Assembly (NCBI GenBank): GCA_947034885.2
Contig: OX344750.2
Location: forward strand, 34,892,821 to 34,956,820
Source: Thuidium tamariscinum
Taxonomy: Eukaryota; Streptophyta; Bryopsida; Hypnales; Thuidiaceae
Reading direction: 5' to 3'
DNA length: 64,000 nucleotides
Below the pieces are notes generated by a model. That model worked only from the letters and a program-made list of their open reading frames with translations, did no database searches and was not told the DNA's origin. Positions 1 to 12,446 of the stretch are shown here, in pieces. Each line of letters starts with the position of its first letter. Positions within the stretch are counted from its first letter, which is position 1. A program made the translations under genes and the position numbers.

Positions 1-922
1 ATTTATTTATGATTTAATTCACATTCCACTTCTTGGCAAAAGTTATTTTGAAATACTTTAGAAGAATTTTTGTCCTTAATTCTTTGCAATGCAAATTTCT
101 TTTAGATTTATAAAAAGTGTAGCTTATACATATGTAAAGTTTTTGTAAATGAATTTATATGTTTTTAGATTTACACAAATTATATTTCAAGGTTATCACA
201 TAAATAATAATTTCTCTACATCCATAACGTACACTAAAAATGCAATCCTAGTACTACAACCATTGAAATATACATGAATACAAATAGTGTCAAAATGTGT
301 GTCATTATAATCTACGAAGTCAATCATCAATATTTTTCACCATAAATATTATGTAAACTAGGAGGATTAGTCTTCACTTTTAGATGGTTGTAGCAAAAAA
401 AATTCAAGCACATCCACATGCAAAAAAATTCAAAGTGGATTGACTTGCTTACAACCAATTCTCAAGAATTATATTGGCCTTGAGGGTTTAATAATTCAAT
501 GTAGTAATTGAACTTGTGCAAAATCAACTTTATAATAAAAATCAAGTATTTTTAGTGCCCAATATAATAGACACAAGGAGTTAGAAGACGAGACTTCTTG
601 AACATAAATTTGTTGAGTTCAATACATGATTTTTTTTTGCCCCCTTTCTTAATTCTGCCAAGTAGGCTTCTATCAAAATATCAACAATATGTCAATTATT
701 GTCTAGATTATTGTCTAACTTCTATAACTTTATATATAGTGCAATATTCCTATATAGTAATAGAGTGTTTTTTTAGTGAATTTTTTTTTATCAAAGGCAC
801 TTCAAACATGCATCTATAAATAATTCAATTCATGACCTCAAAAATTCACATAAATATCCTATACAAATAACACCCATCATGAAGTAAGATATAAAAATCA
901 ATGCAAAAATTGTATTAATTAA
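1..922. other. AT-rich intergenic DNA, nothing recognised
   Basis: Very AT-rich with short poly-T and poly-A runs. I see no conserved protein, RNA gene or terminal repeats here. Short open frames are what such composition gives by chance. Confidence 0.6.
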
Positions 923-1854
923 CCCCTAAAGTCCTAAATTGTATTTTTTAGGCAACACAACAATTTTGGGTAACTCACTACAAATGGAGTTTTTTTTTTT
1001 TTTCTTTGAAATTTTTAACAATATATGCCTGAGTAGTAGCTCTAAGGCCCTACAATTTTCATAACTTTTGACTTTATGGATAAAAGTTATTATATGATAA
1101 GTAGTTTTGCTTGGCGGGCAATTAGGGCAAAAACAAATATTCTTTCAAAATCATTTTCTTAAAAAATAAAAAATAAAAAATATTTTAATATTTATATATA
1201 GAGAGAGAAATATTTGAATCATTTCATCTTGATTTACAAAATGAAAGTTACGTGGGGTTTCAATTTGTGGGTAGTAAATAGGTATTATGGAATCTCTATT
1301 TTAAGATAAACTTTTAAAGTCCTTTGTTTTATTCAAATTTTTATATATTGAAAAAAAAATTAGGTATAGGTTGTTTATTAAAACATTGCAAACATTGGGA
1401 TTGGCATTTTTCAATTCTATAAACAAATGGTTAATATTTTAGTATTTTGAATCAATCTCTACTTCTTTCTACTTACTATTTTTTCTTGTATGATGTACAA
1501 ATCCAAATGATTTGAAAAATTTTCAAGCATGTAGCCAACTTTTTTTGATAGACAAATCCAAATAATGACCATTGTTTGAACATTTTTCATTCAAATGTGA
1601 CCGTTTTAAGTGTAGCTACCTAGGTTTTTTTAAAGTTTGTCAATTCACATGCTAATATCTTGCAATCTATACGGTAGAAATTTCTGAATCTTTTTTCATA
1701 TCTTTTCAAATTATCTTACTACAAGATCCTACAATAGCATGTGTTGAAAAATGTTTCTTTTAATTTTTATTTATTATTTTAAAAATTGGTACTTGTACTA
1801 GAAATGGAAGTTGTGGAGCATTTCCGTAAAAATATAGTCAAAAACCTTTAGGGG
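923..1854. mobile_element. TTAA-flanked non-autonomous element, family A copy 1
   Basis: The element starts CCCCTAAAGTCC and ends with the inverse of CCCCTAAAGGTT. It is flanked by TTAA at 919-922 and TCAA at 1855-1858, a target duplication with one change. The first ~80 bp closely match the start of the elements at 16552 and 60045. There is no coding capacity. TTAA duplication plus CCC-starting ends is the signature of piggyBac-type transposition; Kolobok elements also use TTAA, so the superfamily is an inference. Confidence 0.72.
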
Positions 1855-2110
1855 TCAATAAATATAATTGCTTTAGGAATTTTTTTAAAAATCAATTGAA
1901 CTTTAGGTATCTTTTTTTCCTTGCCCACTTTGGTGGTTGTACATTTTTTTTAAAAGCAATTGAACTTTTCCATTTGTTTCATATATTCTTCAACCATAGA
2001 AAATACTTATCACATAAACACCTATAATATAGGTTTCTACAACATAGATGCAATATTAATAATCATAGAAATTTTTTAAATTATCAATACTTATACCATC
2101 AATGTATAGT

Positions 2111-2845
2111 GGGTGATTGCAAGAAACACCGGTCCTATTTCTCGTCACAATTGGAGTGACGTTGTTCTATTTTGCTATAAATTTTGAATTAAAATATTCA
2201 AGAATATGAAATAAATATTGGACCTCTCTAACTTGATGGTTTTTGCATCCCTTATTTTTTAGAATTAAAAAAAAATCATTTTATATTTAAATTTATTTTT
2301 TATTAATTTGTCAAAAAAATTGAGGTTTAGGATTTTTTACTATGTTAGGAGTACCCAAATTTAATGATCTAAAGTTGAAATTTTCATGGTGCATTTTCAT
2401 AGTAGGAAAGCATATTCCTATCGAAGGAAATCTAAAAATACATTATTTTATATCTTGCATATGTATGTAAACAACACTTTCATTGCACGCAATTTCTAAC
2501 CATTGACAATAGAGTTGAGATTATTTTTTGGTGAAATGTTATCACCATCAACTCTTCCCAAATGGTCAATTTTTATATTCAAGAAAAATAACTTTTCCTA
2601 TTTTTTACAAATTAAAATGTAAATACACCCATTTTCATGAGATTTTCCACTTTTCTAGTTCTCCCACTTGGAGAATTTTCCTATGCTTTTCCTTCATAGG
2701 ATGCCTTCTTCTTTAAGGTTTATAAATTGGACATATTTTTCATATTTTTTTAAGTTTTATTTTCTAATTAAATAGTACTCCCAAAGAAAAAAGCGTCCAT
2801 TTCCATAACGCTATGGAAAATAGACGGTGTTTCTTGCAACGACCC
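2111..2845. mobile_element. GGGT-TIR element, family F copy 1
   Basis: The left end reads GGGTGATTGCAAGAAACACC and the right end is its near-perfect inverse. A 4-bp duplication TAGT lies at 2107-2110 and 2846-2849. The element is 735 bp and non-coding. It shares its ends with at least six other copies in this window. Confidence 0.78.
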
Positions 2846-4930
2846 TAGTCTTCTACAATAGGCTCATGGACTCACACTCTTTGCCTTACATAATGACAAC
2901 CCTCTATATACATTAACAATTTTCATTTGTGTACAAGAAAATTAAAACAAACCATAATTGTAATCTTTACTATACCTTTGCATATCAAGCTAAGTAAATA
3001 GGTTTGGTTCTTTCGACCTTTCTTGGTCATCAAAGGCTTATAGAATTAAAAAGTGATTCATAAATGGTCACACACAAGTTCTTCTCATTGGAAAACAAAT
3101 GATTTTCATCTATTTAGAGGGGGGAGGAGAGTCCTTGGGTATGTATGCAACTTTGAGTGGTGGTAGAAGAACTTCAAAAATTTATGCATAAGATGATGCT
3201 AAACTTAAGAATGTCTTCTTCTATACTTTGCAATTCATATTCCCTTGCTCTTGATTTGAATTTTAACCATAAAATTATGTTTTTGAAATTGACTCTAATT
3301 AATAAATACATACCTATTAACTTTGTTTTTACAAAAATCAGATCATTTTAGAAATTTTCAAACTTGAATATTATACTCCAATTTGAACTTTAGGCTTAAA
3401 CTATGACTTGTTCATTTCCTAATTTTAGATTATTATAAAATTTAATTTACTTCATTATGTTCTAGATCATAACATATATATGTTGGAACTTTTGGGTTCT
3501 TTAATGCCTATTTTGTATTTCATATGAAATTTTTTAGAGTCTTTCTTGTTACACTTTCTTAAAGAAATAATGCAAATTACAAATATTTCTAATAAACTAT
3601 GAAAGCTTAAAGATCATAGGATGAAAGTGATTGCATCTCAAAAAAAAAAAAAATCATCAATATGTAGTTGTAAAATACATTATTAATATAGATTGCATAG
3701 GTTTTTGAAGTTTGACAACATGGTTATAGTCTCCCTCCAGTAGTGGTTGATTCTAGAAGAGCTCCATATACGAAAAGTATTTTTTGGATGGCTAGTCTTT
3801 TTTCTTATTTAAGAATGAATTATTTTCATCCAATTTTTTGTAATCAACTTTATCAATTTGAATATCTAAACGTTTTAAGGGATAATATTGGTGTTACAAA
3901 CCTCCTATAGTTTATAACTTCAAATTACAATGGACTCCAAAGCCAAACACAAAATATAATATGAATAAAAAAATTGTTTCCCAAAAGCTCAAACCACTTG
4001 ACCATAGAGAGAAATCAATCTCCCGAGAGATCAATTTCCTAAGAGATTGCCACCTCACCCCCAAGCTTTGTCTTATAATAGAGACTATAAATAAAGACTA
4101 TCAATCTTTAAGATAGATTAGGATTACTTTTCTCTCTTTATCTTTCTATCTTTGGTTCTATCTAGAACCATCCACTAAAGTACAAGTCCTAGTTCCCTTC
4201 TCCAATTATATCCTATCAAATTATATCTTATCTAAATCTTCATCTTCTACTTGGAGTTATCTAACTCCAAGTTCCAACACAATTGTGTTATCCAATGCAT
4301 TAGTCATCCAGGTGGAGTTGTCTAACTCCATTGCATAAATCCATTGTTTGCACATATCCATCTTCAAGCATTCCAATGCCCTTGTCATTTGATTAGAGTT
4401 GTCTAATTCTAGTGTATAAATCCACAATCTCAAGATATTTATCTCTGGGCAATCTTTGCTTATCTACTAGTGCACATTCCATCGTAAATTAGTTCATGAT
4501 CATCCATCAATGCATTCATCCCTCAAAGGTCATGACAATGGAGGGTGTAGAACTTGCAAGCTTTATAACCACTTGGATTCCATTTGAGGGTTAATATAGA
4601 GGTTGTGGAGCCTACAAGCTATATAACTTTCTAGATCTCTTTTTGAGTATGGTCTCCCATACTCTAAAATTACATGTTAGAATTGACACACCAAAATAAT
4701 TGTTGCGGGCTTCTAGGTGCTAATTAAAACTTCATGCAATTGTTGATTCAAGAGCCATGTGGTAGCTTGTGCTACTTTTTCACCCTACTTGCTTATGTTT
4801 TTACTATTGAATTGTTATTTCCTATAACATGGTTTTTTTAAGTATGTTTACATAAATTTGTAAATGAATTTCCTCCTATCTATGGTCCTTTGTCACCAAA
4901 GAGGTCCTTAGTTGTTGAATGGTCAATTCT
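2846..4930. other. AT-rich intergenic DNA with degenerate short repeats
   Basis: No gene seen. At about 4250-4430 a phrase like GGAGTTGTCTAACTCCA, itself a small palindrome, recurs three times with changes. At about 4545-4640 a phrase built on GAGGTTGTGGA and CTTGCAAGCT begins to recur; it is seen again near 5350, 5620 and 8010, so it belongs to a dispersed repeat. Confidence 0.5.
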
Positions 4931-4942
4931 TATGGTCTATTT

Positions 4943-5255
4943 TAGTGGGTTTTTTTTTCCATTTCTTATGAAGTGTCAAAGTGGTGATACTTCATTTTAT
5001 CGTGGTGCTCTACATTTCAACATTCATCCATATATTAGATAGAAAATATCATATTAGCACATAATACATATATATATATATCATCTTATTTTCATCCATT
5101 ATTTGGCAATTTCATCTAATAGTTTAAAAAAAATTGGAATCTATTGGCGATTTCATCCAAAATTTTACTATTTATTTTCTATAGGTATGGTGCCAGACTG
5201 CTAGGCAAAAAATTTGGTGCAATTTTCCTCCAAATTGCCAGAAAAAAACACTGGT
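4943..5255. repeat. Dispersed repeat, family E copy 1
   Basis: About 300 bp that match, in inverse orientation, the segment at 60344-60636. Shared landmarks are the GAAGTGTCAAAG phrase, the ATTTCATCCA phrases and a terminal GGTGCAATTTT motif. The second copy is cleanly inserted inside another element, which shows that the unit is mobile. Its exact ends and class are not clear. Confidence 0.55.
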
Positions 5256-6381
5256 CTATTTGGAAAGTGATGGCATGGTACAAATATTTTTGTGGGCCTA
5301 CTAGAAGGCCTTACAACTTTGCCTAGTGCATTTGGATGAAGGATTACTATGGAGGTTGTGGAACTTGCAAAATGTGCATTTATTTGGATCTCCTTTAACC
5401 TTGTAAAGATGGTTTGTTCACTGAAAATCATCCATTTTGATATAATGTGAACCATCTAATTAAAAAAATCATAAGTACTTTAGAAGTCAAACTACAATGC
5501 AAGACTTTATTTTTTTGTGCAAAATTTCAAAGATGAACAATAGTACTTCCGTCTTATATAGAAGGATTCACTGTCATCCATTCAATATTGGATGTTTGTA
5601 GTAGTATTATAGGATTAATATGGAGGTTGTCGAACTAGCAAGCTGTGCAACTACTTGAATGCCTTTTAACCCATAAATAATTCCATGATTATATTCTAAT
5701 TGATGAATGATGCTGAAGAATCCTTTTGTATTGGAGATAAATGCAACTATTCATCCTCAAAAATCTTGTGTGGAAAGATGATGTCTTGTAGTGATGAACA
5801 AAAGCTTTTGAAAATTTTTAAAACCAACTATTCACACAATGCTAAAAGAGATGATTTCCATAATTACCATCTTGTCATGTAAGGATTAAGAGCATTGCCA
5901 TGATTGACATAGGAAATAGGGGTGGAAAGGGACAACTTGTTGTATAACATTAAATGAACCTAGACTTAGGCTCATGATTGTGCCCCCATTGAAACACATG
6001 TTATGAACATGGGGAATCGGATTTGCTCGGGTTTGAAAGTGCCACCTCTTGAATGCCAACAAGGCCAAATAGTTTTCTATTCAAGAAGTACCTTGAAATT
6101 TGCAAACAAAGAGAAAAAAAATTATACAAAGCCACTATGAAGAATCTACATTTGGCCACCTATTATCTATATCTTATTGTTGTTGGCTACTTTTTTTACT
6201 TAGCCATGTATGCCGTGGGGCAAAAAAAGTGCCCAGGCCCTACCAATCCTAAGGTTTGAGCCTTTGGTAGTGCAACCCTGGGAATGCTCTAATCCTATAA
6301 GGATATTGTGGACTAGAATTATTTGACAAAAAAAAAGGCATAAATGACTTGTCCACAATGATAGTAAGGACAACAATGATT
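5256..6381. other. AT-rich intergenic DNA with repeat fragments
   Basis: No gene recognised. Near 5515-5560 there is an inverted fragment of the repeat found at 7128-7320 and 9346-9540. The rest shows no conserved protein or RNA. Confidence 0.5.
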
Positions 6382-7016
6382 TGGTGATTGCAAGAAACAC
6401 CTATTGATTTGGTTGCATTTTTACAATTTTTGGGGGGGTACTTTAAAATAAGAAAAACATATAGAAAAATTCTTTAAGTAGGAGAACTTGAAAACTGCCA
6501 AATCTCAAGAAAATATATACTTTGGTGTTTTAATTAGGAAAAAATAGAATTTAAAAATAAATAAAAATGAAAAAATTGGTCATTTGCAACAACTTTACGA
6601 AGATGGCCATTCATAAAAAAACTCACCAAAATCATTTTTTACAAGCAAAAAGAGGCTCATTTGTGAACTTCTACAACACAAAAAAAATAATAATTCAAAA
6701 AATTCTTGTGGCTACTAGCTACAAGTTGAGTAAGAGACCATTTTCTACAAATTTTAGCTCAAATTTTTTTTTGGGTGCTAAATATTACCATAAAACTCCA
6801 AATTGGCAAATGTGATATTAAATTGGGGTCTATTTTTGGATAGTTAATTATTTTTAAAAATTAAAAGAAAGAATTGGACAAGGTGTACAATAGTCATGAG
6901 TACCTTCTTTTAAAATTTTGAATCATTTGGAGCCAAAATATAGAAGTTATGGCCAAAAAACAAATCAAGACATATTGTGTAATGCAAAATAGTGTAGGTG
7001 TTTCATGCAATTACTT
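6382..7016. mobile_element. GGGT-TIR element, family F copy 2
   Basis: The left end TGGTGATTGCAAGAAACACC is inverted at the right end with a few changes. Flanks are GATT (6378-6381) and GACT (7017-7020), a 4-bp duplication with one change. The interior resembles the copies at 17452 and 42879. Confidence 0.68.
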
Positions 7017-7127
7017 GACTGCAAAATAGTCATTATAGACATTTCACATAGTCATTTTGCAGTCATTGTTGTCTTTAGAGTCATTGTAGACAAGTCATTT
7101 ATATCCTTTTTTTTTGTAGTGAATGGT

Positions 7128-7320
7128 CTTATGGATGATAGAGCATTCTTAGTTTCTTACATCCAAGATAGAAGTGCAATTATTTATCTTTGGAATTTTG
7201 TGCAAAAGCGGGAGGTCATGAACAATAGTTTGGTCTTCAATGAATACTTTTGAATTTTTTAAAGTAGATGATTTGTTGACGGTTTTGAAAAGTATGATTT
7301 TTATAAAGACTAGCTGGTCT
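7128..7320 (+). repeat. Direct repeat R, copy 1
   Basis: About 190 bp sharing long stretches with 9346-9540 in the same orientation, for example TTTGGAATTTTGTGC and GGGAGGTCATGAA. The two copies bracket the element at 7333 and the GC-richer island. It is a dispersed repeat, since a fragment also occurs inverted near 5515. Confidence 0.6.
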
Positions 7321-7332
7321 TTACAAGGTTAA

Positions 7333-7983
7333 CCCCTACATGCCCATTGCACCAAAATTTGGTATTTGCAAAACTTTGAAGTTAAATAAAACCTAACCAA
7401 GTTGCTATTTTTAGTATCTTGTATTTTTGAAAAGTTCTTCATGAAGTCTAGTTTAGCATCAAAAATCCAATTTTGGAAATCATTGACTATGATTTTTCTA
7501 TTCAAGATTTTGTGCAAAGATGTCCATTGCAATCTTGACTTTCTATAGTGGCTCTTGGAAATGAGCCTCAAATACGTACATTAAATCTTAGAGAAAAACC
7601 ACATTGGAAATTCATTTTCAAAAATTGTAGAGTAGATTTCGAGAAGCCATAAATTGATTGAAGTTTTGCATGTTAGGCCCTATAGCCTCATATTTTTTGT
7701 TGACCAACTTTTCAGATTTGACATGTGAAGAGAGGATCAAATTAAAGACTTCAACTCACGTTTGCAATTTTAACACCCTCATGATCAAATACTATAATCT
7801 TTCAATCCATAAGTCGTATTGTTGTGTTTTGGCTTTTCCAAAGTGAAATCTGACATGTCTAGTTTTAACTTGTATGGTTACATTTTTTTAAAAAAATTGA
7901 TAAAGCTTATTGAAATGTTGTCTTTTTTGGTCAATTTAGAGCAAATTTCTAGAAGCTCAAAAAGGCCTTGGGCATTTTAGGGG
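7333..7983. mobile_element. TTAA-flanked element, family B copy 1
   Basis: Starts CCCCTACATGCCCATTG and ends with the inverse of CCCCTAAAATGCCCAAGG. TTAA is intact on both sides (7329-7332 and 7984-7987). The 651-bp interior matches the element at 26502 along its length and carries no coding frame. Confidence 0.8.
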
Positions 7984-7987
7984 TTAA

Positions 7988-9345
7988 TGTCGGCAAGTTG
8001 CCTGTGTTTAAACTTGCAGGCTGTGCAACTGATTTGGATCCCTGGAATGACTCAGCTGTGGAGGTGAAGCGGCATTTAGTTTTCCAGCTGAGCCAAGGGT
8101 GTGAACGCCTGTCGTGAGTTGGCAATCCACCAAATCCCTTGCTATAGTCACTGTAGCGCTTTAGCAAGAAGTTCTGATTACTTGACTTTGTGGCGCTGAA
8201 GTTACTATTAGTGGAACAGAGCACGTTGCATTTTACCGAGCAAACGCATGGTTGGAAAGAGGCCACTCACTTTGGGCTACAAATTTACTAATAAGAGCAT
8301 GCTCTAATTAAGGTTGGATTATCCCTTGCTGTCCTTTTGTTGGATTCAAACTTACTGTATCAAATTACAAATATTCTTGTTGTTGGCAAATCAGAAGATT
8401 TTCCATACGTGTTTTCGTCAATTCATCAAGGATGGTCAAAGTAAACATATTTAGCTGTCCATTGTTGTCCTCAGGAGAGACTATTCTTGATTCACTATGC
8501 CAATTGAGACTGGGAAGCAGCTCACCGATTTAAAAGAATTGGGGACACATGTAGACTCGGGAACCTCCGCTGCAGAATGTCCTTTGTCGAAACATCCTCC
8601 ATGAAGGAACTTCAAGGAACTGGAACAATATGTTTCGTTGAGGTGCACGTCGATTCCATTATATATTGGAATCGTGACATGTATTCAGCTGCACGAAGCT
8701 GGACAAAGTAGGATTGGAATACAGATTGAACTTTCCAGATGCCTGTCTGGAAACTAAAAATCGTGAACGTCAATGTCGTGAATTTCCTTGAATTCAGTGT
8801 TTTGAGCAACTGAAATTGATTGGAGCAGTTTGGAGTTTCCCGACCACGTACTCGAATCTCGAATCAGCCAGGTGAACGTCAGATCTCGACTAGAATGGTC
8901 ACGGAGTTTAGAGTTCTGGGCTCGTCACATTTCATCTTTCATTGGAATAAATATGACCATCCTGGCTTGGATTTGGGACTCTCGCCCAAAAACATTTGGC
9001 ACTCAGAGATGTAGCAAATACAATCAAGGTTCAACAGTCGTGATAATAATACGCATGCACGAATTTAATTTCTCAGACTGTGGATGTTACCCAGATGAAC
9101 CAGTTTGTGTAAATTTAGAACTGACTAACTGGAAGACGGCTATACACCTGCTGAATTTTAAAAAAAAACTGCAGCAGTGTACGCAAGCTCATGTCTTTAC
9201 AAGACAGTTCTTCTATGAACTTAGGTTAACAGTAGGCTCCCGGTACACATGGACATACTCAAACGATAACAGGAAGATAGGAATTGGGTCGTGAATTCGT
9301 GTGACTAGTCAACCCTGTAAGGCCGCTGCGGACACTAAAACTGTG
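7988..9345. other. GC-richer island of unknown content
   Basis: The base composition changes sharply from the AT-rich surroundings. Open frames of 105 codons (8266-7949, minus) and 154 codons (8830-9294, plus) occur, but neither begins with ATG at the outer edge and I recognise no family. The minus-strand frame is rich in Ser, Asn and basic residues, like a leader peptide, yet a stop lies directly before it. It may be a captured gene fragment, a diverged pseudogene or a non-coding insert. Confidence 0.35.
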
Positions 9346-9540
9346 TAATGGATGATAGAGAATTCTTGCATGTATGACAGAAATGCAAATCTTTGGAATT
9401 TTGTGCAGAAAAAGGGAGGTCATGAATAGTAGTTTGGTCTCTAATGAACACTTTTGAAAACTTTTTTTTTATAGTAGATGATTTGCATTGTTGTTAAAAG
9501 GATGATTTCCACGGAGATGAGCTCATCATTCTAGGGTTAA
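9346..9540 (+). repeat. Direct repeat R, copy 2
   Basis: Second copy of the repeat at 7128-7320. Its right edge contains an empty TTAA at 9536-9539, near the place where copy 1 carries the family B element. This is consistent with insertion of that element into a TTAA. Confidence 0.55.
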
Positions 9541-11380
9541 TTAAAAGTGAACTTCAGATAGTCTCACCACTAGAATGAACCCAATCATTTTTCATTATGA
9601 AGATTCAGATTTGTGTCACTTTTTCACAACAAATGATTTAATGTTAGTAGGCAAGTCAACCCTATATTTTGTCGTATGTGACTTTTTTCACTCATCCCAT
9701 GTTCTATTGCTATTTTGGAGAATGAAAAGTGATGGATTTTGCAATAGAGTGCTTTACATTTGTGACATGCCTGATAATTTGAAAGACAATATTGCATTAT
9801 TGCACAATTCCTTTCATACCTAGTCTCATGTCAACAACAAACAATGTCAAAAGATAAATAAATCTAGTCACCTACGACCATTGTTATATAATGTTTGTTG
9901 GGATGGTTGTTAAACTAAAGTAGACTAAAGCACCTAATTGCAATACCTTTTTTTTCTTCAACACCGAAAAATGTCCATGAATGAATACCTCTATGACTCA
10001 AAATAACAACATCTTTTCAAAAGCAACCAATTATGAATGAGAGATGAAGAGTTTTTTGAAGCAATCGACAAAAATTGAGACAATTTGTGCCTTAAGGGTG
10101 TCTATTCAAGGCAAATCTAGTGTTATGTTATCCTATCTTATCAATGTTGAAAATTTATAAACTATCATTGAAACATTAGAAAAATTATTAATCCTCTTGG
10201 GTTGTATTTATCTTGAATTTACTAATTTATGGTAATAGTTATATCAATTGTTTTTGTCTTTTGACTTTGGAGGTAATGGAACTATTAAAATGCTACTTTT
10301 ACAAATTACGATAGATGCTTCACTAAAAAATACATGTAAATATTGTCTCATTTTTTTTCAAATTTTTCACTATAAATATGACAAATGTAAATATACATTG
10401 CATTGACCAAAGGATCCAAAATGGGTCATTCTACATAATCTACATTCTTATTTGTGTAGGATTTAAAAAATGTCATTGTTTATTGAAAATTATAAGTCTT
10501 CCATAGTTAGTGTTATAAATAGTGCAATTTTTCTATATGGATGTAAATGTTGGTGAGCACATCCCTAGGTGCATCCTTTTGAGGCACATTTTGTGACTAG
10601 AACTCTTTATCCATTCTCATATCGTACACTAGATCATATACTAGGTACCTTTGGACAAAATAATCTATAAAAGGACTATCTATGTGCCCATGCATATTTA
10701 AGAGAGTGTACAACATAGACATCTTTTAATGGTTGGATTGTCCTTTATCCTTGCAATTGTTATTATACTTTATATAGTAAGAATTGTGAACCCCATTGTG
10801 AATTCTATGTTTTGTTATATTTGAAATTGTGACAATGTTGCTTCTTAAATTATTTGTTCATTAAAAATGTTAGACTAGATTTTGCAAGTCTTGCATTGAG
10901 TCTTTGAAATTATGAATTTAGATGTCACAAAATTAGAGGCTCTTAATCTACACAATTTTAACAAATATGACATTGTATATATTCTTTTCGAAGTTCAAGT
11001 AAACCATTCCCAAGGATCTAACTATCTAAGAATAGATTGAGCTTCTTTACATTATGCTTGTGGCACATCTACTGCCCTTCTTTGGATGGTTGATTGATCA
11101 TCACATAAAGTGGATTGTCTTCAAGCAATAAGGTTTTAAAGAACCAACAGTTGGGGTTTACACAATCTCAATATAAATGACTTATCTATGATAAATTTCT
11201 AAGGCTTTACAATGGAATTTGGTATTTGTAATGAATCCTTGACCCTCCCTATCTCGGTGAGAAATGAAGACATTCTTAGGTGGAATCCACGAAGAATTGA
11301 GCACTGAGCAATGTTCCAAAAATTTGTTTGCACTGATCCTGCATTGATGGAATAAATTCCAGTCAGTGTTCAAAATACAA
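9541..11380. other. AT-rich intergenic DNA, nothing recognised
   Basis: No conserved protein, RNA gene or clear terminal repeats seen. Short open frames look like chance. Confidence 0.55.
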
Positions 11381-12446
11381 AAGGTTCCAAAGATCAGAAT
11401 AACAAAAGCGACAGTAGGTCTTGCAGCTATTTCCTAGTGGCGCGGATAGGCCGACTCTCCTGGAAAAATTGATCAATTTGATGACATCCGCAAGGGAAGC
11501 ACCTCGCGAGAAACCTTTCACCCAATATTTTTAGAAGAGGGGAGAGTCATGACTCATGAGGCCCATGAAATATCACCGGTAGCGACGCTCGGCAGATACT
11601 GCATAGCCTCGCAATATACGCTATTCCAAACATAGACCACACTGACAGCATTATCTGGGCCTAGGGTGGTTTCTATTTTCATTTACAGTACTCTAATAAC
11701 ATGCCAAAGAAAACCAGGTTCTGTGCGGGATTTGAATTGCCCTACTCCGCGCAGCGTCCCGCTTACAATTCTCGATTCCATTCAAACAAGGAATCAATCG
11801 ATCAGATTCCCGGGAACGTCGATCACGGGTCTCGACAAAGGCCATTGGATGAGGAGGTGAAGCAACAGACGGATCGGAGTCCAACACAGGCAGGCGAAGT
11901 CTAGTAAACGAGAGCTTCAACATGGAAAGTAAACTCCGTCGACGAACTGATGACGAGGAAATGAAGGAGCTGCCGGCAATTGGGAGTTTGGGACTAGAGA
12001 TACGGTGAAGAGCCTGGAGCCAAACCGGCCTTGGAAAGTGGCAACACACATCTAGGAATGCGGAGAGGCAAATGTTCACCAATCCCGGTTCTGTAGTCGC
12101 CGGGGACCCCACTATTGTCGTCAGTTGGCTGTTTCTGGTTCATCCGGGAACGGCGCCCCGGCCACGGGAATCGCCGGGTTCACAGCTGCAAGTGCAAGCT
12201 AGGAGCGTCGCCATTAAATAACACAACTGTCTCAGCCCACCTCACTTGATTCAATCTCAAGTCCCTTCGTCAGCTTCTGAGGCCGAAGGCCTAGGCAACG
12301 AAGTTAATGATGTCTGACTTTACACTTTGAGGTTGACGAAGGAAGGGTACTGAATTGCATTGCCAGTCGGCAATTTAGGGCTGAAGTTTCATCAGGATTC
12401 GATATCGAACGATTCAGGCTATAGGAGTTTGCATATTGCAGTGGCA
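11381..12446 (+). other. GC-richer region upstream of the polyphenol oxidase
   Basis: Composition shifts to roughly that of the adjacent gene about 1 kb before its start. It probably holds the promoter and 5' leader. A TTAAATAA stretch near 12214-12221 could serve as a TATA-like box, but this is weak. A 139-codon minus-strand frame (12112-11693) shows no recognisable family and is left unannotated. Confidence 0.4.

Noticed and set aside
8830-9294. 154-codon plus-strand gene
   Set aside because: It begins at TTG, has no recognisable domain and no supporting context.
9313-9535. Small piggyBac-like element between CCCTGTAAGG and CTAGGGTTAA
   Set aside because: The ends barely match each other, and the right end belongs to the direct repeat shared with 7128-7320.
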